Assembly (NCBI RefSeq): GCF_013201035.1
Contig: NZ_CP053707.1
Coordinates: forward strand, 496,001 to 560,000
Direction of reading: 5' to 3'
DNA from: Arthrobacter sp. NEB 688
Lineage (GTDB): Bacteria > Actinomycetota > Actinomycetes > Actinomycetales > Dermatophilaceae
DNA length: 64,000 nt
In this document: positions 42,989 to 52,253 of the stretch, piece by piece
Numbering within the stretch: the first letter of the stretch is position 1
Layout: each line of letters begins with the position of its first letter
Position numbers and translations under genes: made by a program
Notes under the pieces: model-generated
What the model saw: only the letters and a program-made list of their open reading frames with translations
The model's database searches: none
What the model was told of the DNA's origin: nothing

Positions 42989-44860
42989 ATGGGCCACTAC
43001 AAGAGCAACCTCCGCGACATCGAGTTCACCCTCTTCGAGGTGCTCGGCCGCGGCGAGGTCCTGGGCAGCGGCCCGTACGCCGACCTCGACGCCGACACCG
43101 CCCGCGAGATGCTCAAGGAGATCGCGCGCCTCTCGGAGCACGAGCTCGCCGAGTCCTTCGCCGACGCCGACCGCCACCCGCCGGTCTACGACCCGCAGAC
43201 GCAGGCCGTCACGATGCCGGAGTCGTTCAAGAAGTCCGTCGAGGCCTACCGCGAGAGCGGCTTCTGGGCCATCGACCTGCCGGCCGAGCTCGACGGCACC
43301 GTCGCGCCGCCGAGTCTGCGCTGGGCCGCCAACGAGATGCTCCTCGGCTCCAACCCCGCCCTCGCCATGTTCGCCGCGTCCTACTCCTTCGCCAAGCTGC
43401 TGTACCTCATCGGCAACGACGACCAGAAGAAGCTCGCGCGCTGGATCGTCGAGAAGGGCTGGCACTGCACGATGGTGCTGACCGAGCCCGACGCCGGCTC
43501 GGACGTCGGCGCCGGCCGCACCAAGGCGACGCCGAACGAGGACGGCACCTGGAGCATCAGCGGCGTCAAGCGCTTCATCACGAGCGCCGAGTCCGACATG
43601 GTCGACAACGTCGTCCACTTCGTCCTCGCCCGCCCCGAGGGCGCCGGCGTCGGCACCAAGGGCCTGAGCCTGTTCATCCTCACGAAGTACGCCGTCGACC
43701 TCGAGACCGGTGAGCTCGGCGAGCGCAACGGCGTCTACGTCACCAACGTCGAGAAGAAGATGGGCCTCAAGGTCTCAACGACCTGCGAGCTGACCTTCGG
43801 CGGCGAGAAGCCTGCCGTCGGCACCCTCTTCGGCGACGCCCACGACGGAATCGCGCAGATGTTCCACGTCATCGAGAACGCGCGGATGATGGTCGGCACC
43901 AAGGCGATCGCCACCCTCTCGACCGGCTACCTCAACGCGCTCGAGTACGCCAAGCAGCGCGTCCAGGGCGCCGACCTCACGCAGATGACCGACAAGTCGG
44001 CCCCGCGCGTCACCATCACGCACCACCCCGACGTGCGCCGCTCGCTCATGCTGCAGAAGGCGTACTCCGAGGGCCTGCGCGCGCTCGTGCTCTACACGGC
44101 GAGCCAGCAGGACGTGGTCGACCAGCACGTGCTGACGACCGGCGAGCAGACCTTCGAGAAGGGCTCGGCGGCCGACGTCGCCAACCGCGTCAACGACCTG
44201 CTGCTGCCGCTCGTCAAGGGCCTGGGCTCGGAGCGGGCGTGGGTGCTGCTCGGCACCGAGTCGCTGCAGACCTTCGGCGGTTCCGGCTTCCTCCAGGACT
44301 ACCCGGTCGAGCAGTACGTCCGCGACGCGAAGATCGACACCCTCTACGAGGGCACCACGGCCATCCAGGGCATGGACTTCTTCTTCCGCAAGATCGTCCG
44401 CGACAAGGGCCAGGCCCTGACCCACCTCGCGACGCAGATGCAGGAGTTCGCCAAGGACCTCGGCGTGGGCGGCGGGCGCCTGGACCGCGAGCGCGAGCTG
44501 CTCGGCCAGGGCGTCGAGGACGTCCAGGGCATCCTCGGCTACATGGTCGGCGAGCTCATGAAGTCCGACCCGCGCCAGGGCGGCGAGCTGCCGAACCTCT
44601 ACAAGGTCGGCCAGAACACCTCGCGCCTGCTGCTCGGCGCCGGCGACCTCGTCGTCGGCTGGCTGCTGCTGCGCCAGGCCGCCGTCGCGCTCGAGGCGCT
44701 CGAGGCCGGCGCCGAGGGCAAGGACAAGGACTTCTACGAGGGCAAGGTCGCCGCCGCGCGCTTCTACGCCCGCCAGGTCCTGCCCCGCCTCTCGGCCGAG
44801 CGCGCGATGGCCGAGGCGACCGACAACGACCTCATGGACGTGCCCGAGTCCGCCTTCTGA
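42989..44860 (+). CDS. Acyl-CoA dehydrogenase, FadE5 type
   Basis: A 623-residue FAD enzyme for the first step of beta-oxidation of fatty acyl-CoAs; electrons go to ETF. It is longer than standard acyl-CoA dehydrogenases (about 390 residues) and carries the extra C-terminal domain of FadE5-like proteins. Motifs include [13 protein letters not shown], the FAD-binding [14 protein letters not shown] and the catalytic-loop region [27 protein letters not shown] ribosome binding site precedes ATG 42989, and a palindromic operator lies just before it. It is followed by a perfect hairpin terminator, so it is monocistronic. It shares its operator with the etfD-like gene. Confidence 0.95.
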   Translation: MGHYKSNLRDIEFTLFEVLGRGEVLGSGPYADLDADTAREMLKEIARLSEHELAESFADADRHPPVYDPQTQAVTMPESFKKSVEAYRESGFWAIDLPAELDGTVAPPSLRWAANEMLLGSNPALAMFAASYSFAKLLYLIGNDDQKKLARWIVEKGWHCTMVLTEPDAGSDVGAGRTKATPNEDGTWSISGVKRFITSAESDMVDNVVHFVLARPEGAGVGTKGLSLFILTKYAVDLETGELGERNGVYVTNVEKKMGLKVSTTCELTFGGEKPAVGTLFGDAHDGIAQMFHVIENARMMVGTKAIATLSTGYLNALEYAKQRVQGADLTQMTDKSAPRVTITHHPDVRRSLMLQKAYSEGLRALVLYTASQQDVVDQHVLTTGEQTFEKGSAADVANRVNDLLLPLVKGLGSERAWVLLGTESLQTFGGSGFLQDYPVEQYVRDAKIDTLYEGTTAIQGMDFFFRKIVRDKGQALTHLATQMQEFAKDLGVGGGRLDRERELLGQGVEDVQGILGYMVGELMKSDPRQGGELPNLYKVGQNTSRLLLGAGDLVVGWLLLRQAAVALEALEAGAEGKDKDFYEGKVAAARFYARQVLPRLSAERAMAEATDNDLMDVPESAF

Positions 44861-44939
44861 CCGGTTGACGCCCCGGGTCCCCCGACCCCGGTCGCGGCGC
44901 GCCTGCCCGGAGCACGCGCCGCGCCCGGACCCACGTGAC

Positions 44940-44976
44940 GACGGGCCCGTTCCTCTCGGTGAGGAACGGGCCCGTC
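44940..44976. terminator. Intrinsic terminator after fadE
   Basis: Perfect 16-bp inverted repeat with a 5-nt loop (arms 44940-44955 and 44961-44976), between the convergent fadE and DUF6458 genes. Confidence 0.8.
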
Positions 44977-45001
44977 GTGCGTGCTGTGCGGGGGCGGGGC
45001 G

Positions 45002-45256
45002 TCAGCGCGGGTCGATCTCCGTGCGGTCGACGCGGGTGCCGGTGGCGGGGTCGACGTGGCTCTCGCGGGTCGTCGTCACGCGGCCGCGGCGGCTGCCGGC
45101 CTGCATGACGAAGGACAGGACGATGGCGAGGACGCCGCCAGCCATGAGGATGTAGCCGATCATCTCGAGGTCGAGGCCGGCCACGCTCTGGTCGCCGACG
45201 GCGAACGTGAGGATGGCGCCGAGGACGAGCAGGAAGATGCCGAGTCCGATGTACAT
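45002..45256 (-). CDS. DUF6458 small membrane protein
   Basis: An 84-residue protein with two transmembrane helices (MYIGLGIFLLVLGAILTF and GYILMAGGVLAIVLSFV), followed by a basic tail. It matches the DUF6458 family, which is widespread in actinobacteria and uncharacterised. ATG 45256 is preceded by a good GGAG. It lies downstream of another tiny membrane-protein gene on the same strand (105 nt gap), so both may respond to the same promoter. Confidence 0.85.
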   Translation of the reverse strand: MYIGLGIFLLVLGAILTFAVGDQSVAGLDLEMIGYILMAGGVLAIVLSFVMQAGSRRGRVTTTRESHVDPATGTRVDRTEIDPR

Positions 45257-45361
45257 GGGGTCTCCTGGGGCAGGGGGTCGGCGGGCTGACACCCGACGGT
45301 ACCGCCCGCGACCTGCGCCGTCGAAGGTTTGTGCAAACTTCGTCGGACCGGCCCGCTCCGG

Positions 45362-45541
45362 CTACTGGCTGCCGCCGCCGCCGAGGCCCGGGCCGCCGTG
45401 GGCCATCCGCGAGGCCGCCGCCTCGGCGCCGTAGGGGGCGTCACCGGTGAACTCCGAGTGGGTCCCCGTGGCGCGGCGCCGGCGGTCGAGGACCACCCCG
45501 AGCACGACGATCACGGCCAGCAGCCCGATGATCCACCACAT
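45362..45541 (-). CDS. Small membrane protein (59 aa)
   Basis: A 59-residue protein starting MWWIIGLLAVIVVLGVVLDRRRR, i.e. one membrane helix with a basic stop-transfer, followed by a flexible Gly/Ala-rich tail. The AGGGAGTGCGCC upstream of the ATG contains a plausible ribosome binding site. Function is unknown. It is too short for family assignment but its features and codon use support a real gene. Confidence 0.7.
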   Translation of the reverse strand: MWWIIGLLAVIVVLGVVLDRRRRATGTHSEFTGDAPYGAEAAASRMAHGGPGLGGGGSQ

Positions 45542-45626
45542 GGCGCACTCCCTCGGGCGCCCGGTGCCTCCGGGCTGCCGTCCGGTCAGGGTCGCACAGC
45601 GCCGCCCTGCTGTACAGGAGCTCCGG

Positions 45627-47006
45627 TCAGACGAAGGAGCCGGGGTTGAGGATGCCCTGCGGGTCGAGCGCGGCCTTGACGCGGCGGTTGAGGTCCATGA
45701 CGTCGGGACCGAGCTGCGCCTCGAGCGAGCCCTTCTTGAGCCGGCCGACGCCGTGCTCGCCGGTGATCGTGCCGCCGAGGCCGATGGCGGCCGCCATGAT
45801 GTCGTCGAACGCGAGCCGGGCGCGGCGCTCGGAGTCGGCGTCGGTCGCGTCGTAGACGATCGCCGGGTGCGTGTTGCCGTCGCCGGCGTGCGCGACGACG
45901 GGGATCTCGACGCCGTGGCGCTGGCCGATCGCCTCGATCTCGGCGAGCAGCGCGGGCAGCTGGGGCACCGGCACGCCGACGTCCTCGGGCAGGACGGCGC
46001 CGCGCGGCTCGAGCGCGGTGAAGTGCACACGCCGGGCCTGGACGAACATCTCGGACTCCTCGGGGTCGTCGGTGGCGACGACCTCCTTGGCGCCGGTGAC
46101 CTCGCAGGCCGCAACGATGGCCTCGACCTCCTCGGCGCGCGAGGCGCCCGGGGCATCCGACTGGATGAGGAGGAGGGCGCCGGCGTCGCGGTCGAGCCCC
46201 ATCGGCTGGTAGTCCTCGACGGCGTTGATCGAGGCGCGGTCCATCAGCTCGACCATCGAGGCGCGCACGGTGCGGCCGAGCTCGATGACGGCGGCGGCGG
46301 CGTCGGCGACGGTCGGGAAGAGCGCGACGACGGTCGAGCGCGGCGCTTGCGCGGGCACGAGCCGCAGGACCGCGCGCGTGACGATGCCGAGTGTGCCCTC
46401 GGAGCCGACGAAGAGCTTGAGCAGCGAGAGGCCGGCGACGTCCTTGACGCGCTTGCCGCCGAGCGTCACGAGGGTGCCGTCGGCGAGGACGACGTCCAGG
46501 CCGAGGACGTAGTCGGTGGTGACGCCGTACTTGACGCAGCACAGGCCGCCGGCGTTGGTCGCGATGTTGCCGCCGATCGAGCAGATCTCGAAGGAGCTGG
46601 GGTCCGGCGGGTACCAGAGGCCCTCGGCGACGGCGGCGTTCTTCACCTCGACGTTGAGCGCGCCGGGCTCGACGACGGCGACGCGCGCGGCGGTGTCGAT
46701 CTCGACGGCGCGCATCCGCTCGAGGCTGAGGACGATCGTGCCGTCGACGCCCATCGAGCCCCCGGACAGGCTCGTGCCGGCGCCGCGGGGCACGACGCCG
46801 ATGCCGTGTGCGGTCGCCCAGCGCAGGGTCTGCTGCACCTGCGCGGCGTCCTCGGCGCGGACGGCGGCCAGCGGGGTGCCGGCGCTCGCGTCGTGGGTCC
46901 AGTCGTGGCGGTACTTCTCGAGCGCGGCGGGGTCGGTGGTCACGACCCCCGGCGGGAGGGCCTGCGCGAGCTCGGCGACGGCGGCTGCGGTGACGGCGGC
47001 GTCCAT
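45627..47006 (-). CDS. FAD-binding oxidase, GlcD/D-lactate dehydrogenase type
   Basis: A 459-residue flavoprotein of the FAD_binding_4 / FAD-oxidase_C class that oxidises a 2-hydroxy acid such as glycolate or D-lactate. The FAD motif is visible as VPRGAGTSLSGGSMGVDG (about 80-97), followed by GGNIATNAGGLCCVKYGVT, and the C-terminal domain has the conserved AGDGNTHPAI and TGEHGVGRLKKGSLE. Substrate choice between glycolate and D-lactate cannot be made from sequence alone. It is monocistronic, and no GlcE/GlcF subunits are adjacent. Confidence 0.92.
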   Translation of the reverse strand: MDAAVTAAAVAELAQALPPGVVTTDPAALEKYRHDWTHDASAGTPLAAVRAEDAAQVQQTLRWATAHGIGVVPRGAGTSLSGGSMGVDGTIVLSLERMRAVEIDTAARVAVVEPGALNVEVKNAAVAEGLWYPPDPSSFEICSIGGNIATNAGGLCCVKYGVTTDYVLGLDVVLADGTLVTLGGKRVKDVAGLSLLKLFVGSEGTLGIVTRAVLRLVPAQAPRSTVVALFPTVADAAAAVIELGRTVRASMVELMDRASINAVEDYQPMGLDRDAGALLLIQSDAPGASRAEEVEAIVAACEVTGAKEVVATDDPEESEMFVQARRVHFTALEPRGAVLPEDVGVPVPQLPALLAEIEAIGQRHGVEIPVVAHAGDGNTHPAIVYDATDADSERRARLAFDDIMAAAIGLGGTITGEHGVGRLKKGSLEAQLGPDVMDLNRRVKAALDPQGILNPGSFV

Positions 47007-47151
47007 GTCCCTTACCTTCGCACGAGCGCGCCCGGCGCGCCCCCGGCGCCTCCCCCGCCGGCGGCTCTCCCGCGACCTCCCGAGGCGCCGGGGAGGTTCC
47101 GGTAACCGCGGGCGGTCGTGCGTGCGGGTCGGCGGGTCGGGGTGGGAAGGG

Positions 47152-47958
47152 TCAGAGCCGGCGGTCGGCGAGGACGGGGAACGCCTCGCGGTAGGCGGCC
47201 GTCGCGGCCAGGTCGACCTCGACCGAGAGCACGGCCTCGTCGGTGTGGGCGAGCTCGCCGAGCACCTCGCCGGTCGCCGCGACGACCTGGCTGTGACCGC
47301 CCATCGGCGTGCGGGCGTGCGTGCCGCCGGTGTTGACCTGGACCATGACGCACTGGTCCTCGACGGCGCGCGCCCGGCCGAGCAGCGTCCAGTGCGCGAC
47401 CCGGGCGAGGGGCCACGCGGCCGGCACGACCAGCAGGGATGCCCCCGCCTCCTGCTGGCGGCGGTAGAGCTCGGGGAAGCGCAGGTCGTAGCAGGTGCTC
47501 AGGCCGGTGCGCACCGTGCCGCCGGCGCCGTCCGGGAGGTCGACGACGACGACGTCCTCGCCGGCCTCCATGAGCCTCGGCTCGCCGGCGCCGAACCCGA
47601 AGCGGTGGACCTTGCGGTACAGCGCGACCCGCTCGCCGTCGGCCGAGAGGACGAGCGAGGTGTTGGACAGGGTGTTGCCGTCGGCACCCGGCTCGGGCAG
47701 CCGCTCGACGAAGGACCCGGCGTGCAGGGTGGCGCCGGCGGCGCGGGCGGCATCCGCCATCGCCGCGGCGAGGGGGCCGTCCAGCGGCTCGGCCTCGCCG
47801 TCCCAGCGGCCGTAGTCGAAGCCGGTGGGCGCCCACAGCTCGGGCAGCACGACGAGGTCGTGGCCGCGCTGCTGCGCGACGAGCTCCGCCGCCCGCTCGA
47901 TGCGGGCCGCCGTGGGCTCGTCGTCCCCGTAGGCCAGCTGGACCAGAGCGATGCGCAT
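47152..47958 (-). CDS. Carbon-nitrogen hydrolase (nitrilase superfamily)
   Basis: A 268-residue amidase-type enzyme with the full Glu-Lys-Cys triad: Glu40 (VVLPELWAP), Lys116 (LYRKVHRFG) and Cys156 (STCYDLRFPELYR). The overall pattern is closest to omega-amidase/Nit2-like enzymes, with the substrate unproven. ATG 47958 gives the typical N terminus MRIALVQLAYGDDEP; the open frame extends upstream into the palindromic repeat array, which would add VQQLTKVSI-like residues, an unlikely true start. It lies on the minus strand, downstream of the repeat array. Confidence 0.92.
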   Translation of the reverse strand: MRIALVQLAYGDDEPTAARIERAAELVAQQRGHDLVVLPELWAPTGFDYGRWDGEAEPLDGPLAAAMADAARAAGATLHAGSFVERLPEPGADGNTLSNTSLVLSADGERVALYRKVHRFGFGAGEPRLMEAGEDVVVVDLPDGAGGTVRTGLSTCYDLRFPELYRRQQEAGASLLVVPAAWPLARVAHWTLLGRARAVEDQCVMVQVNTGGTHARTPMGGHSQVVAATGEVLGELAHTDEAVLSVEVDLAATAAYREAFPVLADRRL

Positions 47959-47984
47959 GGTCCCATCCTCGCGCACCGGCCGGT

Positions 47985-48226
47985 GTGCACGAATCGACAC
48001 TTTCGTCAGTTGCTGCACGGTCGGGGGGTCGTCGGGTGTGCAGAAATCGACACTTTCGTCAGTTCCTGCACGGTCCCAGGCCGCCGGCGTGCAGCAATCG
48101 ACCCTTTCGTCAGTTCCTGCACGGTCCCAGGCCGCCGGCGTGCAGGAATCGACACTTTCGTCAGTTCCTGCACGGTCGCGGGGTCGCCGGGCGTGCAGAA
48201 ATCGACACTTTCGTCAGTTGCTGCAC
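47985..48226. repeat. Array of five 34-nt palindromic elements
   Basis: Copies at 47985-48018, 48038-48071, 48089-48122, 48140-48173 and 48193-48226 (periods 53, 51, 51 and 53 nt). Each begins GTGCA and ends CTGCAC, with a core ATCGACACTTTCGTCAGTT. The 17-19-nt spacers are GC-rich and similar to each other (GGTCCCAGGCCGCCGGC occurs twice). It is related to the elements inside the etfD-like and E2 genes. Confidence 0.9.
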
Positions 48227-48260
48227 GGTCGCGCGCCGGCCGGGGCCGGGGGACGCGGGG

Positions 48261-50282
48261 TCAGTCGAGCTGCTCGGCCTCCTCGCGCAGCCGGGCGAGG
48301 CGCGCGTTGTAGGCGGTGAGGTCGGCGTCGCCGTCGCGGTCGGCCTGGCGGTCGAGGCGGGCGGTCTCGCGGGTCTCGCTGCGGAACCACTGGACGGCGA
48401 CGATGACGGCCAGCGTCAGGGTCGGGGCCTCGCCGATGCCCCACGCGATCTCGCCGGCGGTGTGCTGGTCCGCGAGCGCGTCGGGACCCCACGGCAGGTT
48501 GATGGCGGTGAAGAAGTCCGGCGCGAGCACCGACGAGCTGCCGGTGAGCGCCACCCCGAAGAACGCGTGGAACGACACCGTCGCGAAGAGGATGACGAGC
48601 AGCATGAGCGGCGACCACCGCGGCACCCCGGGGTCGATGCCGATCATCACCCAGACGAACAGGTACCCGGTGAGGAGGAAGTGGGCCATCATCAGCAGGT
48701 GGCCCGTGTGGGTCGTCAGGGCCAGCTCGAAGAGGCCGGTGTAGTAGAACGCGGCGAGGCTGAAGAAGAACACGGCCGCGGCGACGACCGGGTTGGCGAG
48801 CACCCGCATCGCCCGCGAGTGCACGACCTGGAGCAGCAGCTCGCGCGGGCCCCACGTCTTGTCGCGCCGGGCGCTCAGCGTGCGCAGAGCCATCGTCACG
48901 GGGGCCGCGGGCACGAGCAGCAGCGGCACGATCATCGCGACGACCATGTGCATGACCATGTGGGCGCTGAACAGCACCCGGCCCCAGATGCCGGGCGCCC
49001 CGCACGTGGCCCAGACGAACAGCGCCCAGCCGAGCGTCCACGCGACGACGCGCAGCACCGGCCAGGCGTCTCCCCGGCGCCGCAGCCGCACGTAGCCGGC
49101 GACGTAGAGGCCCACGGCCAGCACCGCGATGCCGACGAAGAGCCAGTCGATGCGCCACGCGAGCAGCCAGTCGGCGCCGGTGTACGGCCCGGGGTCGGGG
49201 TAGCCGGTCAGCTCGAGGACGATGCCGGGGTCGGGGAGGGCGTCGGGCACCGGCGGGATGCTGCGCGCGAGCACCGACGCGAGCCCGACCGCGACGCCCA
49301 TGACGGCGAGCTCGGTGACGGCCAGGCGCGCGAAGGCCCGTCCGTCCGACGGGTCCTCGGCCAGCCGCCCGGCGATCGTGCGCCGCTGCTGCGCCCCGAG
49401 CACGGCGAGCGCCGCGATGGCGACGACCTTGCCGAGCAGCACGACCCCGTAGGTGGTGGTCAGGCCGTCGAGCGAGCCGATGCGGATCCACGCCTGGACG
49501 AGCCCGGAGAGGCCGACGGCGGCGATGGCCCAGGTCGCGAGCACCGAGAAGCGCGCGACGGACGCGCCGAGGTCGCGGCCCAGCGCGCGGCGCATCATGA
49601 CGAGCGCGAGGAGCCCGCCGACCCAGACGCTGACGCCGAGCAGGTGCACGGCCAGGCCGTTGACGGCGTCCTCGTGGCTGGCCGAGCCGGCCGAGTGGCC
49701 GTTGAGCGCGTGGACGACGATCGCGACGAGGCTGAGCGCCGCGAGCCAGGCCATCGACGCCCGGCTGCGCGCCAGCCCGACGGTGACGGCCACGACGAGC
49801 GCGACGCCGGCGGCGATGACGAGGACCCGGGTGGTCTCGAGCGCCCAGGCGAAGGACAGCAGCTGGGGCAGCAGGTCGGGCGAGGTGAGCGGCGTGCCGG
49901 AGAGGTCGGCGAAGGTGAGGACGACCTCGAGCACCGCCGCGACCGCCCACAGCGCACCCGTGGCGCCGGCGAGGCGCCGGGCGGTGCCGCGGCGGTCGGT
50001 GCGCGCGCGCTCGGGCGCGAGGAAGACGGCGAGGAGCAGCAGGCCGAGGGTCGTGGAGGAGGCGATGTTGCCCACGGTCGCGACCACCGGGACGCCCCAG
50101 CGCACCGCGGGGCCGGGATCGGCGAGCGCCAGCGGGTCGGCCGCGCCGGTGAGCGCCGCGGCCGGCACGAGCGCCACGAGCGCGGCCGCGAGGGTCAGCA
50201 GGAGCGGCCGCAGCCAGCGCGCGACGTCGCCGTCGTCGCCGGTCCGGTCGCCCGCGGGGCGGCTGCTCGGCAGGGAGGTCAC
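48261..50282 (-). CDS. CopD-CtaG fusion membrane protein (copper / cytochrome c oxidase assembly)
   Basis: A 673-residue integral membrane protein with about 14 helices. The N-terminal half matches CopD-type copper import domains (VHALNGHSAGSASHEDAVNG, AVHLLGVSVWVGGLLAL), and the C-terminal half matches caa3_CtaG proteins (SAHMVMHMVVAMIVPLLLV, HFLLTGYLFVWVMIGIDP). Such fusions are common in actinobacteria and are tied to copper supply to cytochrome oxidase. The start is placed at GTG 50282 because the ATG at 50312 would overlap the start codon of the divergent gene; the resulting gap is only 28 nt. Confidence 0.9.
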   Translation of the reverse strand: MTSLPSSRPAGDRTGDDGDVARWLRPLLLTLAAALVALVPAAALTGAADPLALADPGPAVRWGVPVVATVGNIASSTTLGLLLLAVFLAPERARTDRRGTARRLAGATGALWAVAAVLEVVLTFADLSGTPLTSPDLLPQLLSFAWALETTRVLVIAAGVALVVAVTVGLARSRASMAWLAALSLVAIVVHALNGHSAGSASHEDAVNGLAVHLLGVSVWVGGLLALVMMRRALGRDLGASVARFSVLATWAIAAVGLSGLVQAWIRIGSLDGLTTTYGVVLLGKVVAIAALAVLGAQQRRTIAGRLAEDPSDGRAFARLAVTELAVMGVAVGLASVLARSIPPVPDALPDPGIVLELTGYPDPGPYTGADWLLAWRIDWLFVGIAVLAVGLYVAGYVRLRRRGDAWPVLRVVAWTLGWALFVWATCGAPGIWGRVLFSAHMVMHMVVAMIVPLLLVPAAPVTMALRTLSARRDKTWGPRELLLQVVHSRAMRVLANPVVAAAVFFFSLAAFYYTGLFELALTTHTGHLLMMAHFLLTGYLFVWVMIGIDPGVPRWSPLMLLVILFATVSFHAFFGVALTGSSSVLAPDFFTAINLPWGPDALADQHTAGEIAWGIGEAPTLTLAVIVAVQWFRSETRETARLDRQADRDGDADLTAYNARLARLREEAEQLD

Positions 50283-50310
50283 ACCCCCCAGCGTAGGTAC
50301 TGTGGTCGAC

Positions 50311-51159
50311 ATGTCCCTGCACCCACCTGCCCCGACCGGCTTCGCCGAGGTCGTCGACGCGTGGGCGCACACCGTCCGCTCGGTCACCGACCTCGGCCGC
50401 GCGCTGCGCCCCGGTGACGCCGAGCGCCCCACCGACTGCCCCGGCTGGACGGTGGCCGACCAGCTCGCCCACGTCCTCGGCGGCGAGTCGATGGTGGCCG
50501 GCGACCCCGACCCCGAGGTCGACGTCAGCGGCTACGACTACCTGCGCCACGACTTCGGGGTGCGGCACGAGAAGTTCGTCGAGGCCCGGCGCGGGCGCTC
50601 GCCGGAGGACCTCGTCGACGAGCTCGACTGGCGCCTCGAGGAGCGCCTCGCGGTCTACCGCGCCGAGGGCGTCACCGGCGAGGAGGAGGTCCGCGGGCCG
50701 TTCGGCCGCACGACGCTGGCCGACCTCGTCGGCATCCGCACCTTCGACGTGTGGATGCACGAGCAGGACCTGCGCGAGGCCCTCGACCGGCCCGGTGGCC
50801 TCGACACCCCCGCAGCGGCCCTGAGCGTCAGCCGGCTCTTCGCCGTCCTGCCGCGGGTCGTCGCGCGCGACGCGCAGGTCGGCCCCGGCCACGCCGTCGT
50901 CCTCGACCTCACCGGCCCGACCGTCGGCCGCGCCGGCGCCCGGGTCGAGGAGGAGGACGGCCGCGCGGTCGGCATCCCCCTGTTCAGCGGCGAGGACGCC
51001 GACCACCCCGACGTCGTGACGACCTCGATCTCGATGTCGACGCGGGTGGCGATGCGGCTCGCCGGCGGTCGTCGTGCGCCGGAGGACCTGCCGGTCACGA
51101 TCCAGGGCGACGAGGCCGTCGGGCGCCGCGTGCTCACGGCCCTGGCCATCACCCCCTGA
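50311..51159 (+). CDS. Maleylpyruvate isomerase-family mycothiol-dependent enzyme
   Basis: A 282-residue protein with an N-terminal MDMPI_N (DinB-like) helical domain, including DCPGWTVADQLAHVLGGE with its metal-binding His, and later WMHEQDLREAL, matching the mycothiol-dependent isomerase/S-transferase family. The substrate is unknown. The ATG lies immediately behind a TACTGT-like -10 sequence, so the mRNA may be nearly leaderless. The divergent CtaG gene starts within 28 nt. Its stop overlaps the SRPBCC gene (TGATG). Confidence 0.88.
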   Translation: MSLHPPAPTGFAEVVDAWAHTVRSVTDLGRALRPGDAERPTDCPGWTVADQLAHVLGGESMVAGDPDPEVDVSGYDYLRHDFGVRHEKFVEARRGRSPEDLVDELDWRLEERLAVYRAEGVTGEEEVRGPFGRTTLADLVGIRTFDVWMHEQDLREALDRPGGLDTPAAALSVSRLFAVLPRVVARDAQVGPGHAVVLDLTGPTVGRAGARVEEEDGRAVGIPLFSGEDADHPDVVTTSISMSTRVAMRLAGGRRAPEDLPVTIQGDEAVGRRVLTALAITP

Positions 51160-51635
51160 TGGCGCGCTTCTCGACGTCGACCCGGTCGGCCGCAACGATC
51201 AGTGCCGAGCCGGCGGAGGTCTGGGCGACGCTGACCGACCCCGACGAGATCGCCCGGCTGACGCCCTTCCTCCACCGCGTCACCGAGCGCGGCGAGCACT
51301 GGGTCTGGGAGATGACCCGCGTGCCGGTGCTCGGCAAGAGCTTCTCGTTCTCGTTCACCGAGCGGATGACGTTCGACGAGCCGCACCGCATCGACTTCGC
51401 GCACGACCCGGCGGCCGGCCTCGCCGAGGAGTCCGCCGGGGTCGAGGGCTGGTACGCGCTGCAACCGCGTTCCGGCGGAACGCATCTCGAGACGTCGATG
51501 ACGATCTCGGTCGACCTCCCGTTCCCCGCCCTCACGAAGCCGGCGGTCAACACCGCGATGAAGGGCGTCGTGACGCTCATGGGCCAGCGCTTCGCCCAGA
51601 ACCTCCTCACCCACCTCGGCGCCCGCTCGCTCTGA
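51159..51635 (+). CDS. SRPBCC-family (polyketide cyclase-like) protein
   Basis: A 158-residue START/Bet v1-like protein with a ligand-binding cavity: it begins SRSAATISAEPAEVWATLTDPDEIARLTPF, which is the first strand and two short helices of the SRPBCC fold, and ends with the long C-terminal helix (KPAVNTAMKGVVTLMGQRFAQNLLTHL). The ligand is unknown. ATG 51159 overlaps the previous stop, so it is coupled to the mycothiol-type enzyme and may act on the same compounds. Confidence 0.87.
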   Translation: MARFSTSTRSAATISAEPAEVWATLTDPDEIARLTPFLHRVTERGEHWVWEMTRVPVLGKSFSFSFTERMTFDEPHRIDFAHDPAAGLAEESAGVEGWYALQPRSGGTHLETSMTISVDLPFPALTKPAVNTAMKGVVTLMGQRFAQNLLTHLGARSL

Positions 51636-51710
51636 CGCCCGGCCCGCGGCGCCCGACGTCGCCGCGCCTGTCGAAGGTCGGCCCGGAACGGCACCGACCC
51701 CTCCCGATGT

Positions 51711-51731
51711 AGTTGTATGCTGCAAACAACT
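51711..51731. promoter_or_regulatory. MarR-type operator
   Basis: 21-bp imperfect palindrome AGTTGTATGC-T-GCAAACAACT (9 of 10 arm positions match), 46 nt upstream of the marR-like start. Size and position fit autorepression. Confidence 0.65.
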
Positions 51732-51776
51732 GCCCGCCCCGGACGCCCGCGTCCACACCCACCCCGAGGAGGTCCG

Positions 51777-52253
51777 ATGCCCTTCAGCGCCGCCTCGTCG
51801 ACACCGACCGCCGTCCTCGGCGACGAGCTCGTCCGCGTGCTCAAGCTCATGCACGTCGCCAAGGGCCGGGCCCCCCGCATGCACGAGCAGGTCGACCCGA
51901 TGGCCTACCCGCTCCTGTTCAACCTCGTCCGCACCCCGCTGCGCGTCTCGGCCCTCGCCGAGGCGGTGCACTCCGACGTCTCGACCGTGAGCCGCCAGGT
52001 GAGCACCCTCGTCGAGCACGGCCTCGTCGTCCGCGAGCCCGACCCCGACGACGGCCGCGCCCACGTCCTCGCCGTGACCGACGAGGGCACCGCCCTCCTC
52101 GTCGCCATCCGCGAGGGCCGCGACCGCTGGCTCCAGGGCCTGCTCGCGGACTGGAGCGACGACGACGTCCGCACCCTGACCCGCCACCTGGCCCGCCTCG
52201 CCGCGGACCTCGAGGCCTCCTTCTCCGACCCGACCGCCAGGAGCACCCGATGA
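51777..52253 (+). CDS. MarR-family regulator
   Basis: A 158-residue winged-helix regulator: LLFNLVRTPLRVSALAEAVHSDVSTVSRQVSTLVEHGLVVREPDPDDGRAHVLAVT shows recognition helix and wing (about 45-100). ATG 51777 has GAGGAGG 5 nt upstream. The stop overlaps the MFS start (ATGA), so it very likely regulates this exporter, being relieved by an exported compound. A 21-bp palindrome sits in front of the gene. Confidence 0.92.
   Translation: MPFSAASSTPTAVLGDELVRVLKLMHVAKGRAPRMHEQVDPMAYPLLFNLVRTPLRVSALAEAVHSDVSTVSRQVSTLVEHGLVVREPDPDDGRAHVLAVTDEGTALLVAIREGRDRWLQGLLADWSDDDVRTLTRHLARLAADLEASFSDPTARSTR

Noticed and set aside
47959-48018. N-terminal extension of the nitrilase into the repeat array
   Set aside because: The conserved family start is MRIALVQLAY; the extension is translated palindrome without a ribosome binding site.
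47985-48226. CRISPR array
   Set aside because: Repeats are imperfect palindromes, spacers are only 17-19 nt and nearly the same sequence, and no cas genes lie nearby.
50311-50313. ATG 50312 as start of the CtaG fusion
   Set aside because: It would overlap the ATG of the divergent mycothiol-type gene; GTG 50282 gives a normal N terminus.
48214-51195. 993-codon open frame on the minus strand
   Set aside because: It overlaps the CtaG fusion gene and the mycothiol-type enzyme in the wrong frame; Arg/Ala/Pro-rich shadow.
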